Shown: positions 1 to 7,836, numbered from the stretch's first letter. The stretch is DNA of 12,913 nt from Allobosea sp. (GCA_021732895.1 JAKFWE010000050.1:1-12913), one strand, 5' to 3'. The notes: generated by a model not told the origin, from the letters alone. Translations and numbers: made by a program.

Positions 1-1122
1 TGGCCGAGCGCCGCGCGGGCGCAGGAGCCGATGAAGATCGGCGTCGTCAGCGTGCTGACCGGCCCCGCCGCGACGCTCGGCCAACAGGTGCGCGACGGCT
101 TCCAGATGGCCATCGACCAGATGGGCGGGAAGCTCGGCGGCGTGCCGGTGCAGGTCACCGTGATCGACGACGAGCTCAAGCCCGATGTCGCCGTCGGCAA
201 GGTGCGCGGCTTCGTCGAGGGCGACAAGCCGGCCTTCGTCGTCGGCCCGGTCTTCTCCAACATCCTCGGCGCGATCGCCAAGCCGGTGCTGGATTCCGGC
301 GCCTTCCTGATCTCGCCGAACGCCGGCCCCTCGACCATGGCGGGCAAGGGCTGCCACCAGAACTTCTTCGTCACCTCCTACCAGAACGACCAGGTCCACG
401 AGGTGCTCGGCAAGCACGCGCAGGATCAGGGCTACAAGCGCGCCTACATCATGGCGCCGAACTATCAGGCGGGTAAGGATTCGCTCGCCGGCTTCAAGCG
501 CTATTTCAAGGGCGAGATCGTCGACGAGGTCTATGCCCCGCTGACCTCGCTCGATTTCTCGGCGGAGCTCGCCAAGATCGCCGCCGCCAGGCCCGACGTC
601 GTCTTCGCCTTCATGCCCGGCGGCCTCGGCGTCAACCTGGTCAAGCAATGGTCGCAGGCCGGGCTGCAGGGCAAGATCCCGTTCCTCTCGGCCTTCACCG
701 TCGATGAATCGACGCTGCCGGCGCAGCAGGACGCGGCGGTCGGCCTGTTCGGCGGCATGACCTGGGCCCCGAACATGGACAACCCGCAGACGAAGAAATT
801 CGTCGCCGACTACGAGGCCGCCTACAAGATCGTGCCGGGCTCCTACGCCATGCAGGCCTATGACGCCGCCCTGCTGATCGACGCCGCCGTCAAGGCGGCC
901 GGCGGCGCGGGCGACAAGGACAAGCTGCGCGCCGCATTGAAGAAGGCCGAGTTCACCTCGCTGCGCGGGAAATTCAAGTTCAACACCAACGGCTTCCCGA
1001 TCCAGGACTTCTATCTGGTCAAGGTCGCCAAGCGCGCCGACGGCAAGTTCCAGACCGAAATCGCCCAGAAGGTGTTCACGGATTACGCCGATCCGCACGC
1101 GAAGGATTGTGGGTTGAAGTGA
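1..1122 (+). CDS. Periplasmic solute-binding protein of a branched-chain-type (HAAT) ABC importer, 5' end missing
   Basis: This is the binding protein that delivers solute to the LivHMGF-type importer encoded downstream. The reading frame is open from base 1. The residues before the Met at 31 are WPSAARAQEP, which look like the end of a signal peptide cleaved after ARA, so that Met is internal or near the mature N-terminus and the true start lies left of the window. The body is a full type I periplasmic fold (Peripla_BP_6), beginning with the strand MKIGVVSVLTGP typical of LivJ/LivK relatives. Only two cysteines are present, in GKGCHQNFF and near the C-terminus in KDCGLK, and they could form a disulfide. 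The C-terminal part with FKFNTNGFPIQDFYL resembles binding proteins that rhizobial genomes often pair with aromatic or organic-acid uptake, but that is from memory. The ligand cannot be read from sequence. Confidence 0.93.
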   Translation, partial: WPSAARAQEPMKIGVVSVLTGPAATLGQQVRDGFQMAIDQMGGKLGGVPVQVTVIDDELKPDVAVGKVRGFVEGDKPAFVVGPVFSNILGAIAKPVLDSGAFLISPNAGPSTMAGKGCHQNFFVTSYQNDQVHEVLGKHAQDQGYKRAYIMAPNYQAGKDSLAGFKRYFKGEIVDEVYAPLTSLDFSAELAKIAAARPDVVFAFMPGGLGVNLVKQWSQAGLQGKIPFLSAFTVDESTLPAQQDAAVGLFGGMTWAPNMDNPQTKKFVADYEAAYKIVPGSYAMQAYDAALLIDAAVKAAGGAGDKDKLRAALKKAEFTSLRGKFKFNTNGFPIQDFYLVKVAKRADGKFQTEIAQKVFTDYADPHAKDCGLK

Positions 1123-1143
1123 GGCTCGGGAAGCGCTGATCGA

Positions 1144-1196
1144 ACTCCCCTCTCCCGTAGGGCGAGGGGCTGGGGGCGAGGGGTCGGCCGTTTGAC
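1144..1196 (+). repeat. Left arm of an inverted pair of REP-like palindromic elements
   Basis: The arm begins 21 nt after the binding-protein stop codon. It contains its own hairpin: cccctctccc (1147-1156), loop gta, gggcgagggg (1160-1169), with one mismatch. Aligned to the reverse complement of 1245-1297 it matches over about 53 nt with scattered substitutions, so the two arms are copies of one element in opposite orientation. The layout resembles short palindromic intergenic repeats seen in many rhizobial genomes. Confidence 0.75.
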
Positions 1197-1244
1197 CCAG
1201 AGGCTCCGACCTCATCGCCGGCAGCGGCCAAGCGCCCACTACCG

Positions 1245-1297
1245 GTCCAACGTCCGACACCTCACCCCTGCCCCTCTCCTTACAGGAGAGGGGTTCC
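1245..1297 (-). repeat. Right arm of the inverted pair of REP-like elements
   Basis: This arm carries a perfect 9-bp hairpin: cccctctcc (1271-1279), loop ttaca, ggagagggg (1285-1293). Together with the left arm it could fold into either two local hairpins or one long stem around a spacer of about 48 nt. It ends 34 nt before the livH start, so a transcript through it would carry strong structure between the binding protein and the permease cistrons. Confidence 0.75.
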
Positions 1298-1331
1298 CCG
1301 CGCCCTTCCGGCAACGTCGCGGCATGAACCC

Positions 1332-2258
1332 ATGACCACCAGCCTCCTCATCGTCCAGATCCTCAACGGCCTCCAGCTCGGCGTGCTGCTGTTCCTGGTC
1401 GCGGCGGGGCTGACGCTGGTGTTCGGCGTGATGGACTTCATCAACCTCGCCCACGGCGTGCAATACATGCTGGGCGCCTATCTGGCCGTGACCTTCGTCG
1501 GCCTGACCGGCAGTTTCGTGCTCGGGCTGGCGCTGGCGCTGGCGGCGGCGCTGCTGATCGGGCTGGCGCTCGAGTTCGTGGTCTTCCGCCATCTCTACGA
1601 GCGCGACCATCTCGACCAGGTGCTGGCCACCTTCGGGCTGATCCTGCTGCTCAACCAGGGCGTCAAGATCGTCTGGGGCGCGGCCCCGCTCTCGGTGCCG
1701 ATCCCGGCCTTCCTCTCCGGCGCGGTCGTGCTGGCGGACGGCATCCTCTACCCGGTCTACCGGTTCGCGCTGATCGGCGCCGGGCTCGGCGTCGGCCTTC
1801 TGCTCTGGTTCATCGTCGAGCGCACCCGCACGGGCATGCTGCTGCGGGCCGGGGCGTCCAACGCCGCCATGGTCTCGGCGCTCGGCGTCGATATCCGCAG
1901 GCTGTTCATGGTCGTCTTCGCCTTCGGCACCATGCTGGCGGGCTTCGCCGGCGCGATGGCGGCGCCGATCCTCTCGGTCGAGCCCGGCATGGGCGACACC
2001 ATCCTGATCCTCGCGTTCGTCGTCATCGTGGTCGGCGGCATCGGTTCGATCCGCGGGGCCTTCGTCGGCGAACTGATCGTCGGACTCGTCGATACGCTCG
2101 GCCGCTCCTTCATGAACGACCTGCTGCGGCTGTTCATGAGCGCGCCCTCGGCGCGCGCCACGGGCGCGGCGCTGTCGTCCATGCTGATCTACCTCGTCAT
2201 GGCGGTCGTGCTGTTCCTGCGGCCCGAGGGGCTGATGCCCGCCAAGGGCCGGACATGA
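1332..2258 (+). CDS. livH: Branched-chain-type ABC transporter permease, LivH family
   Basis: One of the two inner-membrane channel subunits of the importer; it pairs with the LivM-type subunit encoded next. The 308-residue length is normal for LivH. The N-terminus has the family hallmark of a first helix followed by LTLVFGVMDFINLAHG and YMLGAYLAV. About eight hydrophobic segments follow. The cytoplasmic coupling-loop region (TGMLLRAGASNAAMVSALGVD) lies near residues 165-190, and VVGGIGSIRGAF lies near the C-terminus. The ATG at 1332 has no strong Shine-Dalgarno sequence. The ATG at 1324 is in another frame. The gene follows the paired inverted repeat and leads a tightly packed block of five genes. 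Permease assignment is firm; the solute is unknown. Confidence 0.95.
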   Translation: MTTSLLIVQILNGLQLGVLLFLVAAGLTLVFGVMDFINLAHGVQYMLGAYLAVTFVGLTGSFVLGLALALAAALLIGLALEFVVFRHLYERDHLDQVLATFGLILLLNQGVKIVWGAAPLSVPIPAFLSGAVVLADGILYPVYRFALIGAGLGVGLLLWFIVERTRTGMLLRAGASNAAMVSALGVDIRRLFMVVFAFGTMLAGFAGAMAAPILSVEPGMGDTILILAFVVIVVGGIGSIRGAFVGELIVGLVDTLGRSFMNDLLRLFMSAPSARATGAALSSMLIYLVMAVVLFLRPEGLMPAKGRT

Positions 2259-2271
2259 GCATGGGCGGCAC

Positions 2272-3258
2272 ATGAGCGCGACGCCGGCCGGCAGCCTCGC
2301 GGACCCCGCGCCGCGCCGCGCCCGCCTGACGGTGGCCGTCGCCCTGTTCGGGCTTCTCGCGGTTCTGCCTCTGGCGGTGCAGTTCGGCCTGCCCTCGCAC
2401 TGGCTGACGCTGGCGACGCGCGCGATGATCTTCGCCATCGCGGCGCTCTCGCTCGACCTCATTCTCGGCGTCGGCGGGCTGGTCTCCTTCGGCCACGCCG
2501 CCTTCATCGGCATCGGCGCCTACGGCGCCGGCATCCTGATCGCGGAGGGGCAAGGCGAGGCGCTCATTGCGCTGCCGCTGGCGATCGCCGCCTGCGCGCT
2601 CTTCGCCGCCGTCACCGGCGCGGTCTCGCTGCGCACGAAGGGCGTCGCCTTCATCATGATCACGCTGGCCTTCGGCCAGATGGCCTATTTCCTGGCGCAG
2701 GCGCTGTCGGCCTATGGCGGCGATGACGGGCTGACGCTTCAGCAGCGCAGCACGCTCGCCGGATGGGACGTCTTCGCCGACCGGACGCACTTCTTCTACA
2801 TCGTGCTGGCGACGCTCGCCGGCTGCCATTTTCTGATCCGCGCCATCGTCGCGTCGCGCTTCGGGCGCGTGCTGCGGGCGGCGCGCGAGAACCCGGTCCG
2901 CGTCGCCGTCACCGGCTACGATGTCGATCGCGTGCGGCTGATCGCCTATGTGATCTCGGGCATGATCGCCGGCGTGTCCGGCTTCCTGCTGGCCAACCAG
3001 ACCGAATTCGTCAGCCCGGCCTTCATGTCCTGGCAGCGCTCGGGCGAACTGATCTTCATGGTCGTGCTCGGCGGCGTCGGCACGCTGCACGGCGCGATCA
3101 TCGGCGCCTTCGCCTTCCTCGTCGCCGAGGACGTGCTGTCGGGCTGGACCGAGCACTGGAAGGCGATCTTCGGGCCGCTGATCGTGCTTTTCGTGCTGAT
3201 GACGCGGGGCGGGATCGACGGCCTTCTGCGCAGGCTCGGCGGGCGCGGCGATGACTGA
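2272..3258 (+). CDS. livM: Branched-chain-type ABC transporter permease, LivM family
   Basis: Second membrane subunit of the importer, 328 residues. Family signs are the long hydrophobic N-terminal half with LSLDLILGVGGLVSFGHAAFIGIGAYGAG and, further on, RTKGVAFIMITLAFGQM. The coupling-loop region contains RAARENPVRVAVTGYDVDRVRL, and near the C-terminus is VVLGGVGTLHGAIIGAF. It starts 13 nt after livH. The junction carries a short near-duplication (ggacatgagc and gcacatgagc), so an ATG also occurs at 2255, but that one runs into a stop. Its 3' end overlaps the ATPase gene by 8 bp, in the pattern ATGACTGA, which suggests translational coupling. The LivM protein lacks the extended N-terminus seen in E. 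coli LivM, which is common in this family. Confidence 0.95.
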   Translation: MSATPAGSLADPAPRRARLTVAVALFGLLAVLPLAVQFGLPSHWLTLATRAMIFAIAALSLDLILGVGGLVSFGHAAFIGIGAYGAGILIAEGQGEALIALPLAIAACALFAAVTGAVSLRTKGVAFIMITLAFGQMAYFLAQALSAYGGDDGLTLQQRSTLAGWDVFADRTHFFYIVLATLAGCHFLIRAIVASRFGRVLRAARENPVRVAVTGYDVDRVRLIAYVISGMIAGVSGFLLANQTEFVSPAFMSWQRSGELIFMVVLGGVGTLHGAIIGAFAFLVAEDVLSGWTEHWKAIFGPLIVLFVLMTRGGIDGLLRRLGGRGDD

Positions 3259-4000
3259 GCCCGTGCTCGCCCTGTCTGGCCTGCGCAAGCGCTTCGGCGC
3301 GCTGCAGGTGACCGACAATGTCAGCCTCGCGCTCGCGCCGGGCGAGCTGCATGCGCTGATCGGCCCTAACGGGGCCGGCAAGACCACGCTCGTTCACCAG
3401 ATCTCGGGCATGCTGAAGCCGGACGCCGGCGCGATCCTGTTTCGCGGCGCCGACGTCACTGCGCTGTCGCCGCAGCGGCGCGCCCGGGCCGGGCTCGCGC
3501 GCACCTTCCAGATCACCTCGACCATCGCCTCGCTCTCGGTGCTGGAGAACGTGGCGCTGAGCGCCCAGGCGCGCGGCCCGCGCCCGCTGGCGCTGTTTGG
3601 CGACGCCGCCCGGGACGAGGCGCTGAACGGCCCGGCGCGCGCGGCGCTGGAGGCCGTGGGCCTGGCGGGGCGGGCCCATGTCAGCGCCGGCCGGCTCTCG
3701 CACGGCGAAAAGCGCGCGCTCGAGATCGCCATGGCGCTGACGCTCGAGCCGGCCGCGATCCTGCTCGACGAGCCGCTGGCCGGCGTCGGCCGCGAAGAGG
3801 GCGAGCGCCTGATCGGCCTGCTGAGAAGCCTGAAGGGCCGCTACGCGATGCTGCTGGTCGAGCATGACATGGACGCCGTGTTCGCTCTCGCCGACACTGT
3901 CACCGTGCTGGTCTACGGCGCCGTGATCGCCACCGGAGACCCGGCCGGCGTGCGCGCCGACAAGGCGGTGCGCGAGGCCTATCTCGGCGAGGAGGGCTGA
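3251..4000 (+). CDS. livG: ABC transporter ATPase, LivG family
   Basis: First of two cytoplasmic ATPases that power the importer; 249 residues. All nucleotide-binding motifs are present: Walker A GPNGAGKTT at residues 38-46, Q-loop in RTFQ (Gln87), signature LSHGEKR at 149-155, Walker B ILLDEP at 170-175 and the H-loop His205 in VEHDMD. The signature Ser is kept and followed by His, a LivG-type variation. The RTFQ motif and the approximately 30-residue insertion after it distinguish LivG from LivF. The start overlaps the livM stop by 8 bp and its own stop is 1 nt before livF, so the ATPases should be made with the permeases. Confidence 0.95.
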   Translation: MTEPVLALSGLRKRFGALQVTDNVSLALAPGELHALIGPNGAGKTTLVHQISGMLKPDAGAILFRGADVTALSPQRRARAGLARTFQITSTIASLSVLENVALSAQARGPRPLALFGDAARDEALNGPARAALEAVGLAGRAHVSAGRLSHGEKRALEIAMALTLEPAAILLDEPLAGVGREEGERLIGLLRSLKGRYAMLLVEHDMDAVFALADTVTVLVYGAVIATGDPAGVRADKAVREAYLGEEG

Positions 4001-4001
4001 G

Positions 4002-4700
<699 letters not shown>

Positions 4701-4701
4701 T

Positions 4702-4708
4702 GGGAGGA
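4702..4708 (+). promoter_or_regulatory. Ribosome binding site of the cupin gene
   Basis: The sequence gggagga lies 8 nt upstream of the ATG at 4717 and just after the livF stop codon. It is one of the strongest Shine-Dalgarno sequences in the operon. It decides the start: a longer in-frame reading from 4579 overlaps livF and has no such site. Confidence 0.8.
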
Positions 4709-4716
4709 TTTCGACG

Positions 4717-5175
4717 ATGAAGCCGCTGACAGCCGGCGTGACGAGGGCCAATGAAGGCCTCGACGCCATTTCCTGGTCCATTCTCGGCCAGACCTACGTC
4801 CCCAAGACGCTGAGCGCCGATTCCTTCGCCTGGCACGCGACCCTGCCGCCGGGCACTTTCGTGCCGCCGCATGTCCACCCCACGCAGGACGAGTTCATCT
4901 ACATGCTCGAGGGCCGGCTCGACCTCGTGCTCGACGGCGCGGAGAGCATGGCGAACGCCGGCGACCTGATCCGGCTGCCGCGCAACGTGCCGCACGGGCT
5001 GTTCAACCGGAGCGAGACGACGGTCAAGTGCCTGTTCTGGGTCGCGCCGACGGGCCGGCTCTACGACCTGTTCTGGGCGATCCATGCGATGCCGCAGCAG
5101 AACCCGGCTGATGTCGTGGCGCTTTCGGCGCGCCACGAGGTCGATTTCCTGCCGCCCCCTCCCGACGGCGCCTGA
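4717..5175 (+). CDS. Small single-domain cupin, likely metal-binding, last gene of the importer operon
   Basis: A 152-residue monocupin. Cupin motif 1 is complete: Gly46, then His52, His54, Glu59 and Gly66, matching G(X)5HXH(X)4E(X)6G. Motif 2 is GDLIRLPRNVPHGLFN at 82-97, with His93 and Asn97 but Asn90 in place of the usual Gly. All four metal ligands (two His, Glu, His) are therefore present, as in quercetinase-like dioxygenases and related enzymes. No secretion signal is visible, so it should be cytoplasmic. It follows livF after 16 nt with a strong ribosome binding site and no terminator between, so it is probably co-transcribed. That linkage suggests it acts on the imported solute or a derivative, as a dioxygenase, isomerase or similar. 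A ligand-sensing role without catalysis is also possible. The substrate is not identifiable from sequence. Confidence 0.88.
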   Translation: MKPLTAGVTRANEGLDAISWSILGQTYVPKTLSADSFAWHATLPPGTFVPPHVHPTQDEFIYMLEGRLDLVLDGAESMANAGDLIRLPRNVPHGLFNRSETTVKCLFWVAPTGRLYDLFWAIHAMPQQNPADVVALSARHEVDFLPPPPDGA

Positions 5176-5185
5176 GCCCGTCGGG
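5161..5185. terminator. Hairpin at the end of the importer operon, possible terminator
   Basis: A perfect 8-bp stem, cccgacgg (5161-5168) and ccgtcggg (5178-5185), with a 9-nt loop that holds the cupin stop codon. It lies between two convergent genes and could serve both strands. There is no T-run after it on either strand, so it is not a standard intrinsic terminator. Confidence 0.4.
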
Positions 5186-5189
5186 CCGT

Positions 5190-5552
5190 TCAGCGCGAGC
5201 GGCAGCGCCCGGTCGTGGTGCGCTCCCTGTCGCCGTCGTCATAGTCGATGCCGAGCGAACTGCCGCCGAGCGAGGTGATGCGGCCGGGATACCATGAGCC
5301 GGCGCCGCGGAAATTGCACTCGACGCGGCTGCCGATGGTCCAGTTGTAGGGACGCACGGCGCTGACCGGCAGGGTCTCGCGGTCGCCATCGTCATACTGA
5401 ACGGTGATGCGACCACCGGACATGCTCTGAATGACGCCCGGAAACCAGAAATTGCCGTTCTTGAAGCGCGCCAGCACCCAGTCGCCCGGGCTTTGCGCCT
5501 GCGCCGTGGCGACGCTGCCGAGCAGCGCGCCGATCACCAGCCAAGTCTTCAT
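5190..5552 (-). CDS. Small secreted protein with two Tudor-like repeats
   Basis: I do not know a named family for this 120-residue protein. Residues 1-19 form a signal peptide (MKTWLVIGALLGSVATAQA) with probable cleavage after AQA. The mature part is two similar units. The first has NFWFPGVI at 34-41 and YDDGDRE at 53-59; the second has GSWYPGRI at 85-92 and YDDGDRE at 104-110, a 51-residue period. This pattern (exposed aromatic, short strands, DDGD turn) is typical of Tudor/Agenet-like small beta-barrels. Two cysteines (79 and 117) could pair in the periplasm. Of two nearby ATGs, the second (5552) is preferred because gggag lies 7 nt from it but only 1 nt from the ATG at 5558. It converges on the cupin gene. 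Ligand and role are unknown. Confidence 0.75.
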   Translation of the reverse strand: MKTWLVIGALLGSVATAQAQSPGDWVLARFKNGNFWFPGVIQSMSGGRITVQYDDGDRETLPVSAVRPYNWTIGSRVECNFRGAGSWYPGRITSLGGSSLGIDYDDGDRERTTTGRCRSR

Positions 5553-5678
5553 GAGCATGCTCCCGCGAAACGCCGCATGGCAGGCCTTATCAGAGACCGG
5601 TTTTCGCTGCGAGAGCCTTCCATGAACCGCCGATCATATTGGCGGACGTTCATTCCCGCGAACGCCGTGACGGCCCGT

Positions 5679-5694
5679 GATTAAGATTAAGCCG
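5679..5694 (+). promoter_or_regulatory. GATTAAG motif upstream of the first PilZ gene
   Basis: The sequence gattaagattaagccg contains ATTAAG twice in direct repeat (5680-5691). It lies 67 nt upstream of the PilZ start and matches 13 of 16 bases with the element at 6110-6125 upstream of the second PilZ gene. TTAA half-sites occur in CtrA boxes, but the usual 7-nt spacing is absent. A shared operator or upstream promoter element is inference. Confidence 0.4.
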
Positions 5695-5761
5695 CGTGTA
5701 TCCGTGCATCGGCGGCGGCGCGAAGGCATGATGCCGGAAGCCCCCCGGATGGAGCCGCGCC

Positions 5762-6115
5762 ATGGAACCCGATCGCCGCCAGGCCGCGCGCAACCGCCTG
5801 TTCCAGCGCGTCAGCGTCGTCTTCAACGGCGGCCGGTCGATGCTCGGCTGCTCGGTCCGCAACCTTTCGGAAACGGGAGCGCTGCTGCGCATGACGGACT
5901 GGATCGCGCTGCCGCCGACCTTCGAGATCGAGACGCAGGGAGACCGCGGGAGCCGCCGTGCGCGCCAATGCTGGCGCCGGGGCGACGATGTCGGCGTCGC
6001 CTTCCTGCCGCAGGGCGAGGACGCCGCCGCCGCTCCGGTCTGTCTGGCGGCCTTCAGGGCGAGGCGCGACGCCCGGCGAGGTCGCGATGCGACGTCCAGA
6101 CCGGCGGCGGATTAA
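5762..6115 (+). CDS. PilZ-domain protein, probable c-di-GMP effector (first of a tandem pair)
   Basis: A 117-residue protein made of a single PilZ domain. The c-di-GMP-binding arginine motif is present near the N-terminus (Arg6-x3-Arg10, with Arg12-x3-Arg16 as an alternative), and the second motif is NLSETG with Asn34, Ser36 and Gly39 in place of the more usual DxSxxG. The later WRRGDDVGVAF segment matches the last strands of the PilZ barrel. The C-terminal 25 residues are Arg/Ala-rich and probably unstructured. The ATG at 5762 follows ggatggag (5749-5756). The protein has no membrane segment and no output domain, so it would act by binding a partner. A paralogue follows after 103 nt, with Cys30, Arg33, Asn34, Ser36 and Gly39 at identical positions. 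Its target is unknown. Confidence 0.82.
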   Translation: MEPDRRQAARNRLFQRVSVVFNGGRSMLGCSVRNLSETGALLRMTDWIALPPTFEIETQGDRGSRRARQCWRRGDDVGVAFLPQGEDAAAAPVCLAAFRARRDARRGRDATSRPAAD

Positions 6116-6125
6116 GCTTAACCGG
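6110..6125 (+). promoter_or_regulatory. GATTAAG motif upstream of the second PilZ gene
   Basis: The sequence gattaagcttaaccgg overlaps the stop codon of the first PilZ gene and contains the perfect palindrome TTAAGCTTAA. It is the counterpart of the element at 5679-5694 and sits 93 nt before the second PilZ start. This suggests the second gene has its own promoter region, or that promoter and gene were duplicated together. Confidence 0.4.
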
Positions 6126-6218
6126 AGGTTTCGGCTGCCAAGCTCGTCGACCTGCGCCATACTGGCACACACAGAACGGACGAAGAACGTCGCTTCGTTG
6201 CAGCCTTTGGAGAGCGCC

Positions 6219-6566
6219 ATGATCCCGGAACGCCGCGCCACGCCTCGCGCCCGCTGCCTGTTCGGCGGCTTCATCGCCTTCAATCAGCGCAAGACGACGA
6301 TGGACTGCCTCGTGCGCAACCTCTCGCCGGAGGGCGCGCTGCTGACTTTCCCGGCGGGAGCGCTGGCGCCGGAGCGGTTCGAACTGCAGGTCGCGCAGCT
6401 CGGCCGCCCGGTGCAGGCCCGCGTGCTGTGGCGCAAGGGCGAGCGCTACGGCGTCAGCTTCAGCGCGCCCATGACGAAGCGCCAGAAACCAGGACCGCTC
6501 GATCTCGCCGGCCGGCTGAAGGATTTCGGCCTGGCCGAAAGCGGCCTGCGGCTGCGCTGCACCTGA
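6219..6566 (+). CDS. PilZ-domain protein, probable c-di-GMP effector (second of a tandem pair)
   Basis: A 115-residue PilZ protein paralogous to its upstream neighbour. Arg6-x3-Arg10 supplies the arginine motif and NLSPEG (Asn34 to Gly39) the second motif; VLWRKGERYGVSFSAP supplies the final barrel strands. The start at 6219 is chosen because the domain begins here (MIPERRATPRAR) and a ggagag sequence lies 4 nt upstream; the frame stays open to 5958 without PilZ-like sequence. The C-terminal tail has no recognisable domain. The two paralogues are clearly diverged between their motifs, which points to an old duplication and possibly different partners. It ends 4 nt before the stop of a convergent monooxygenase gene. 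Confidence 0.84.
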   Translation: MIPERRATPRARCLFGGFIAFNQRKTTMDCLVRNLSPEGALLTFPAGALAPERFELQVAQLGRPVQARVLWRKGERYGVSFSAPMTKRQKPGPLDLAGRLKDFGLAESGLRLRCT

Positions 6567-6575
6567 GGGTTCAGG
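6562..6575. other. Short hairpin built from two convergent stop codons
   Basis: cctga (6562-6566) pairs with tcagg (6571-6575) across a 4-nt loop. The two arms contain the TGA stops of the second PilZ gene and of the convergent monooxygenase gene. It is too short to call a terminator with confidence, and no other terminator is visible between these genes. Confidence 0.25.
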
Positions 6576-7815
6576 CGCGCGGCGCCGGCTGCGAAACCGC
6601 GAACCCCGCCTTGCCGGCATAGGCCTTCACGATCGCCTCGCGTTTGGCGTAGCTGAGCACGCGCTCGACATCGTCGAAGCCGTTGGGCGCCAGCGCCTCG
6701 ACCGCGTCGATGACGCGCTCCGGCCCGCCGACCCGGTTCATCGCCACGATCTCGGCGGTCGCCGGCAGCCGGAGCGCCTCGTAGGCCGCCAGCGCGTGGC
6801 GCGGATGTTCGGCCCTGACCAGCAGGTCGGCGAGGCAGCGCGCGTCGAGGATCGCCTGCGAGGCCCCGTTCGAGCCGACCGGATACATCGGATGGGCGGC
6901 GTCGCCGAGCAGCGTGACGCGGCCATGGGTCCAGCGCGGCAGAGGGTCGCGGTCGCACATCGGGTAGTCCCAGAAGCCCGGCGTGGCCTCGATCAGCGCC
7001 ATCACGTCGACGCCGGGGACCGTGAAGCGCCGTGCGAAGGGCAGCACGTCCTCGAGCCGGCCGGGCTTGGACCAGGCCTCTTTCGGCGGCGGCCTGTCGG
7101 GATCGCCGGTGCGGATGTTGACCACCCAGTTGGTCAGGCGCGTCGCCGGCGTCGCGCCCGGGGCGATCGGATAGAGCACCAGCTTGCCGGCCATGCCGCC
7201 GGCGATGATCATGCTCTCGCCGTCGAGGAACACCGGCCAGTCGCAGGCGCCGCGCCACATCTGCACGCCGTTCCAGCGCGGCGGGCCCTGATCGGGAAAA
7301 TAATGGCCGCGCACCGTCGAATGGATGCCGTCGGCCGCGACCAGGATATCGGCGCGCGCGGTCTCGCCGGCCTCGCCCCGGCGCGTGTCGGAAAAATGCG
7401 CGGTGACGCCGCCCTCATCCTGTGAAAAGCCTTGCAGACGCCGCCCGGTCCGCAGGCGCCCAGGCCCCAGCCGCTCGACGACGGCGTCGCGGATGACGCC
7501 CTGCAGCCGGCCGCGATGGATCGAGAACTGCGGCGTCGGCGCGCCGGCATGGAGGCCGCGCGGCTCGCGCCAGACCGTCTGGCCGTGCCGGTTCATGTAG
7601 ATGAGCTCGCGCGTGCGGATCGCGACCGCGTCGAGCGCCGGCAGCAGCCCGAGCCCGGCGAGTTCGGCGATCGCATGGGACAGCGTGTTGATGCCGACGC
7701 CGACCTCTCGGATTTCGCCGGACTGCTCGTAGACGGTCGCGTCGAGCCCGCGCGCATGCAGCATCAGCGCCAGCGAGAGGCCGCCGATCCCGCCGCCGAC
7801 GATTGCGATTTTCAT
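6571..7815 (-). CDS. Class A FAD-dependent monooxygenase (aromatic hydroxylase / PhzS-like flavin oxidoreductase)
   Basis: A 414-residue cytoplasmic flavoprotein that should use NAD(P)H and O2 to hydroxylate an aromatic or similar ring. Motifs in order: the FAD Rossmann motif VGGGIGG at residues 6-12, the DG motif in VAADGIHSTVR at 159-169, and the GD motif in LLGDAAHPMYPVGSNGASQ at 303-320. The segments around FWDYPMCDRDPLP and RVGGPERVIDAVE resemble the group annotated as flavin-dependent oxidoreductase, related to PhzS and salicylate hydroxylase. The start at 7815 puts the Rossmann strand at the N-terminus as usual; in-frame ATGs at 7830 and 7836 would add 5 or 7 residues, and all three have weak ribosome binding sites. 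A palindrome lies immediately upstream. Nothing in the adjoining genes fixes the substrate. Confidence 0.9.
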   Translation of the reverse strand: MKIAIVGGGIGGLSLALMLHARGLDATVYEQSGEIREVGVGINTLSHAIAELAGLGLLPALDAVAIRTRELIYMNRHGQTVWREPRGLHAGAPTPQFSIHRGRLQGVIRDAVVERLGPGRLRTGRRLQGFSQDEGGVTAHFSDTRRGEAGETARADILVAADGIHSTVRGHYFPDQGPPRWNGVQMWRGACDWPVFLDGESMIIAGGMAGKLVLYPIAPGATPATRLTNWVVNIRTGDPDRPPPKEAWSKPGRLEDVLPFARRFTVPGVDVMALIEATPGFWDYPMCDRDPLPRWTHGRVTLLGDAAHPMYPVGSNGASQAILDARCLADLLVRAEHPRHALAAYEALRLPATAEIVAMNRVGGPERVIDAVEALAPNGFDDVERVLSYAKREAIVKAYAGKAGFAVSQPAPRA

Positions 7816-7836
7816 GCCCGCGCGCCCCATGGCCAT

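Noticed and set aside
1239..3387. Long minus-strand open frames opposite livH and livM.
   Set aside because: Composition (His, Arg, Gln, Glu-rich, repetitive) is the usual complement of hydrophobic GC-rich codons; the + strand frames encode clear permeases.
5559..5761. Possible regulatory RNA or promoter in the divergent gap, including a weak hairpin around 5627-5650.
   Set aside because: The stem is short and no convincing -35/-10 pair or terminator accompanies it; only the GATTAAG motif was retained.
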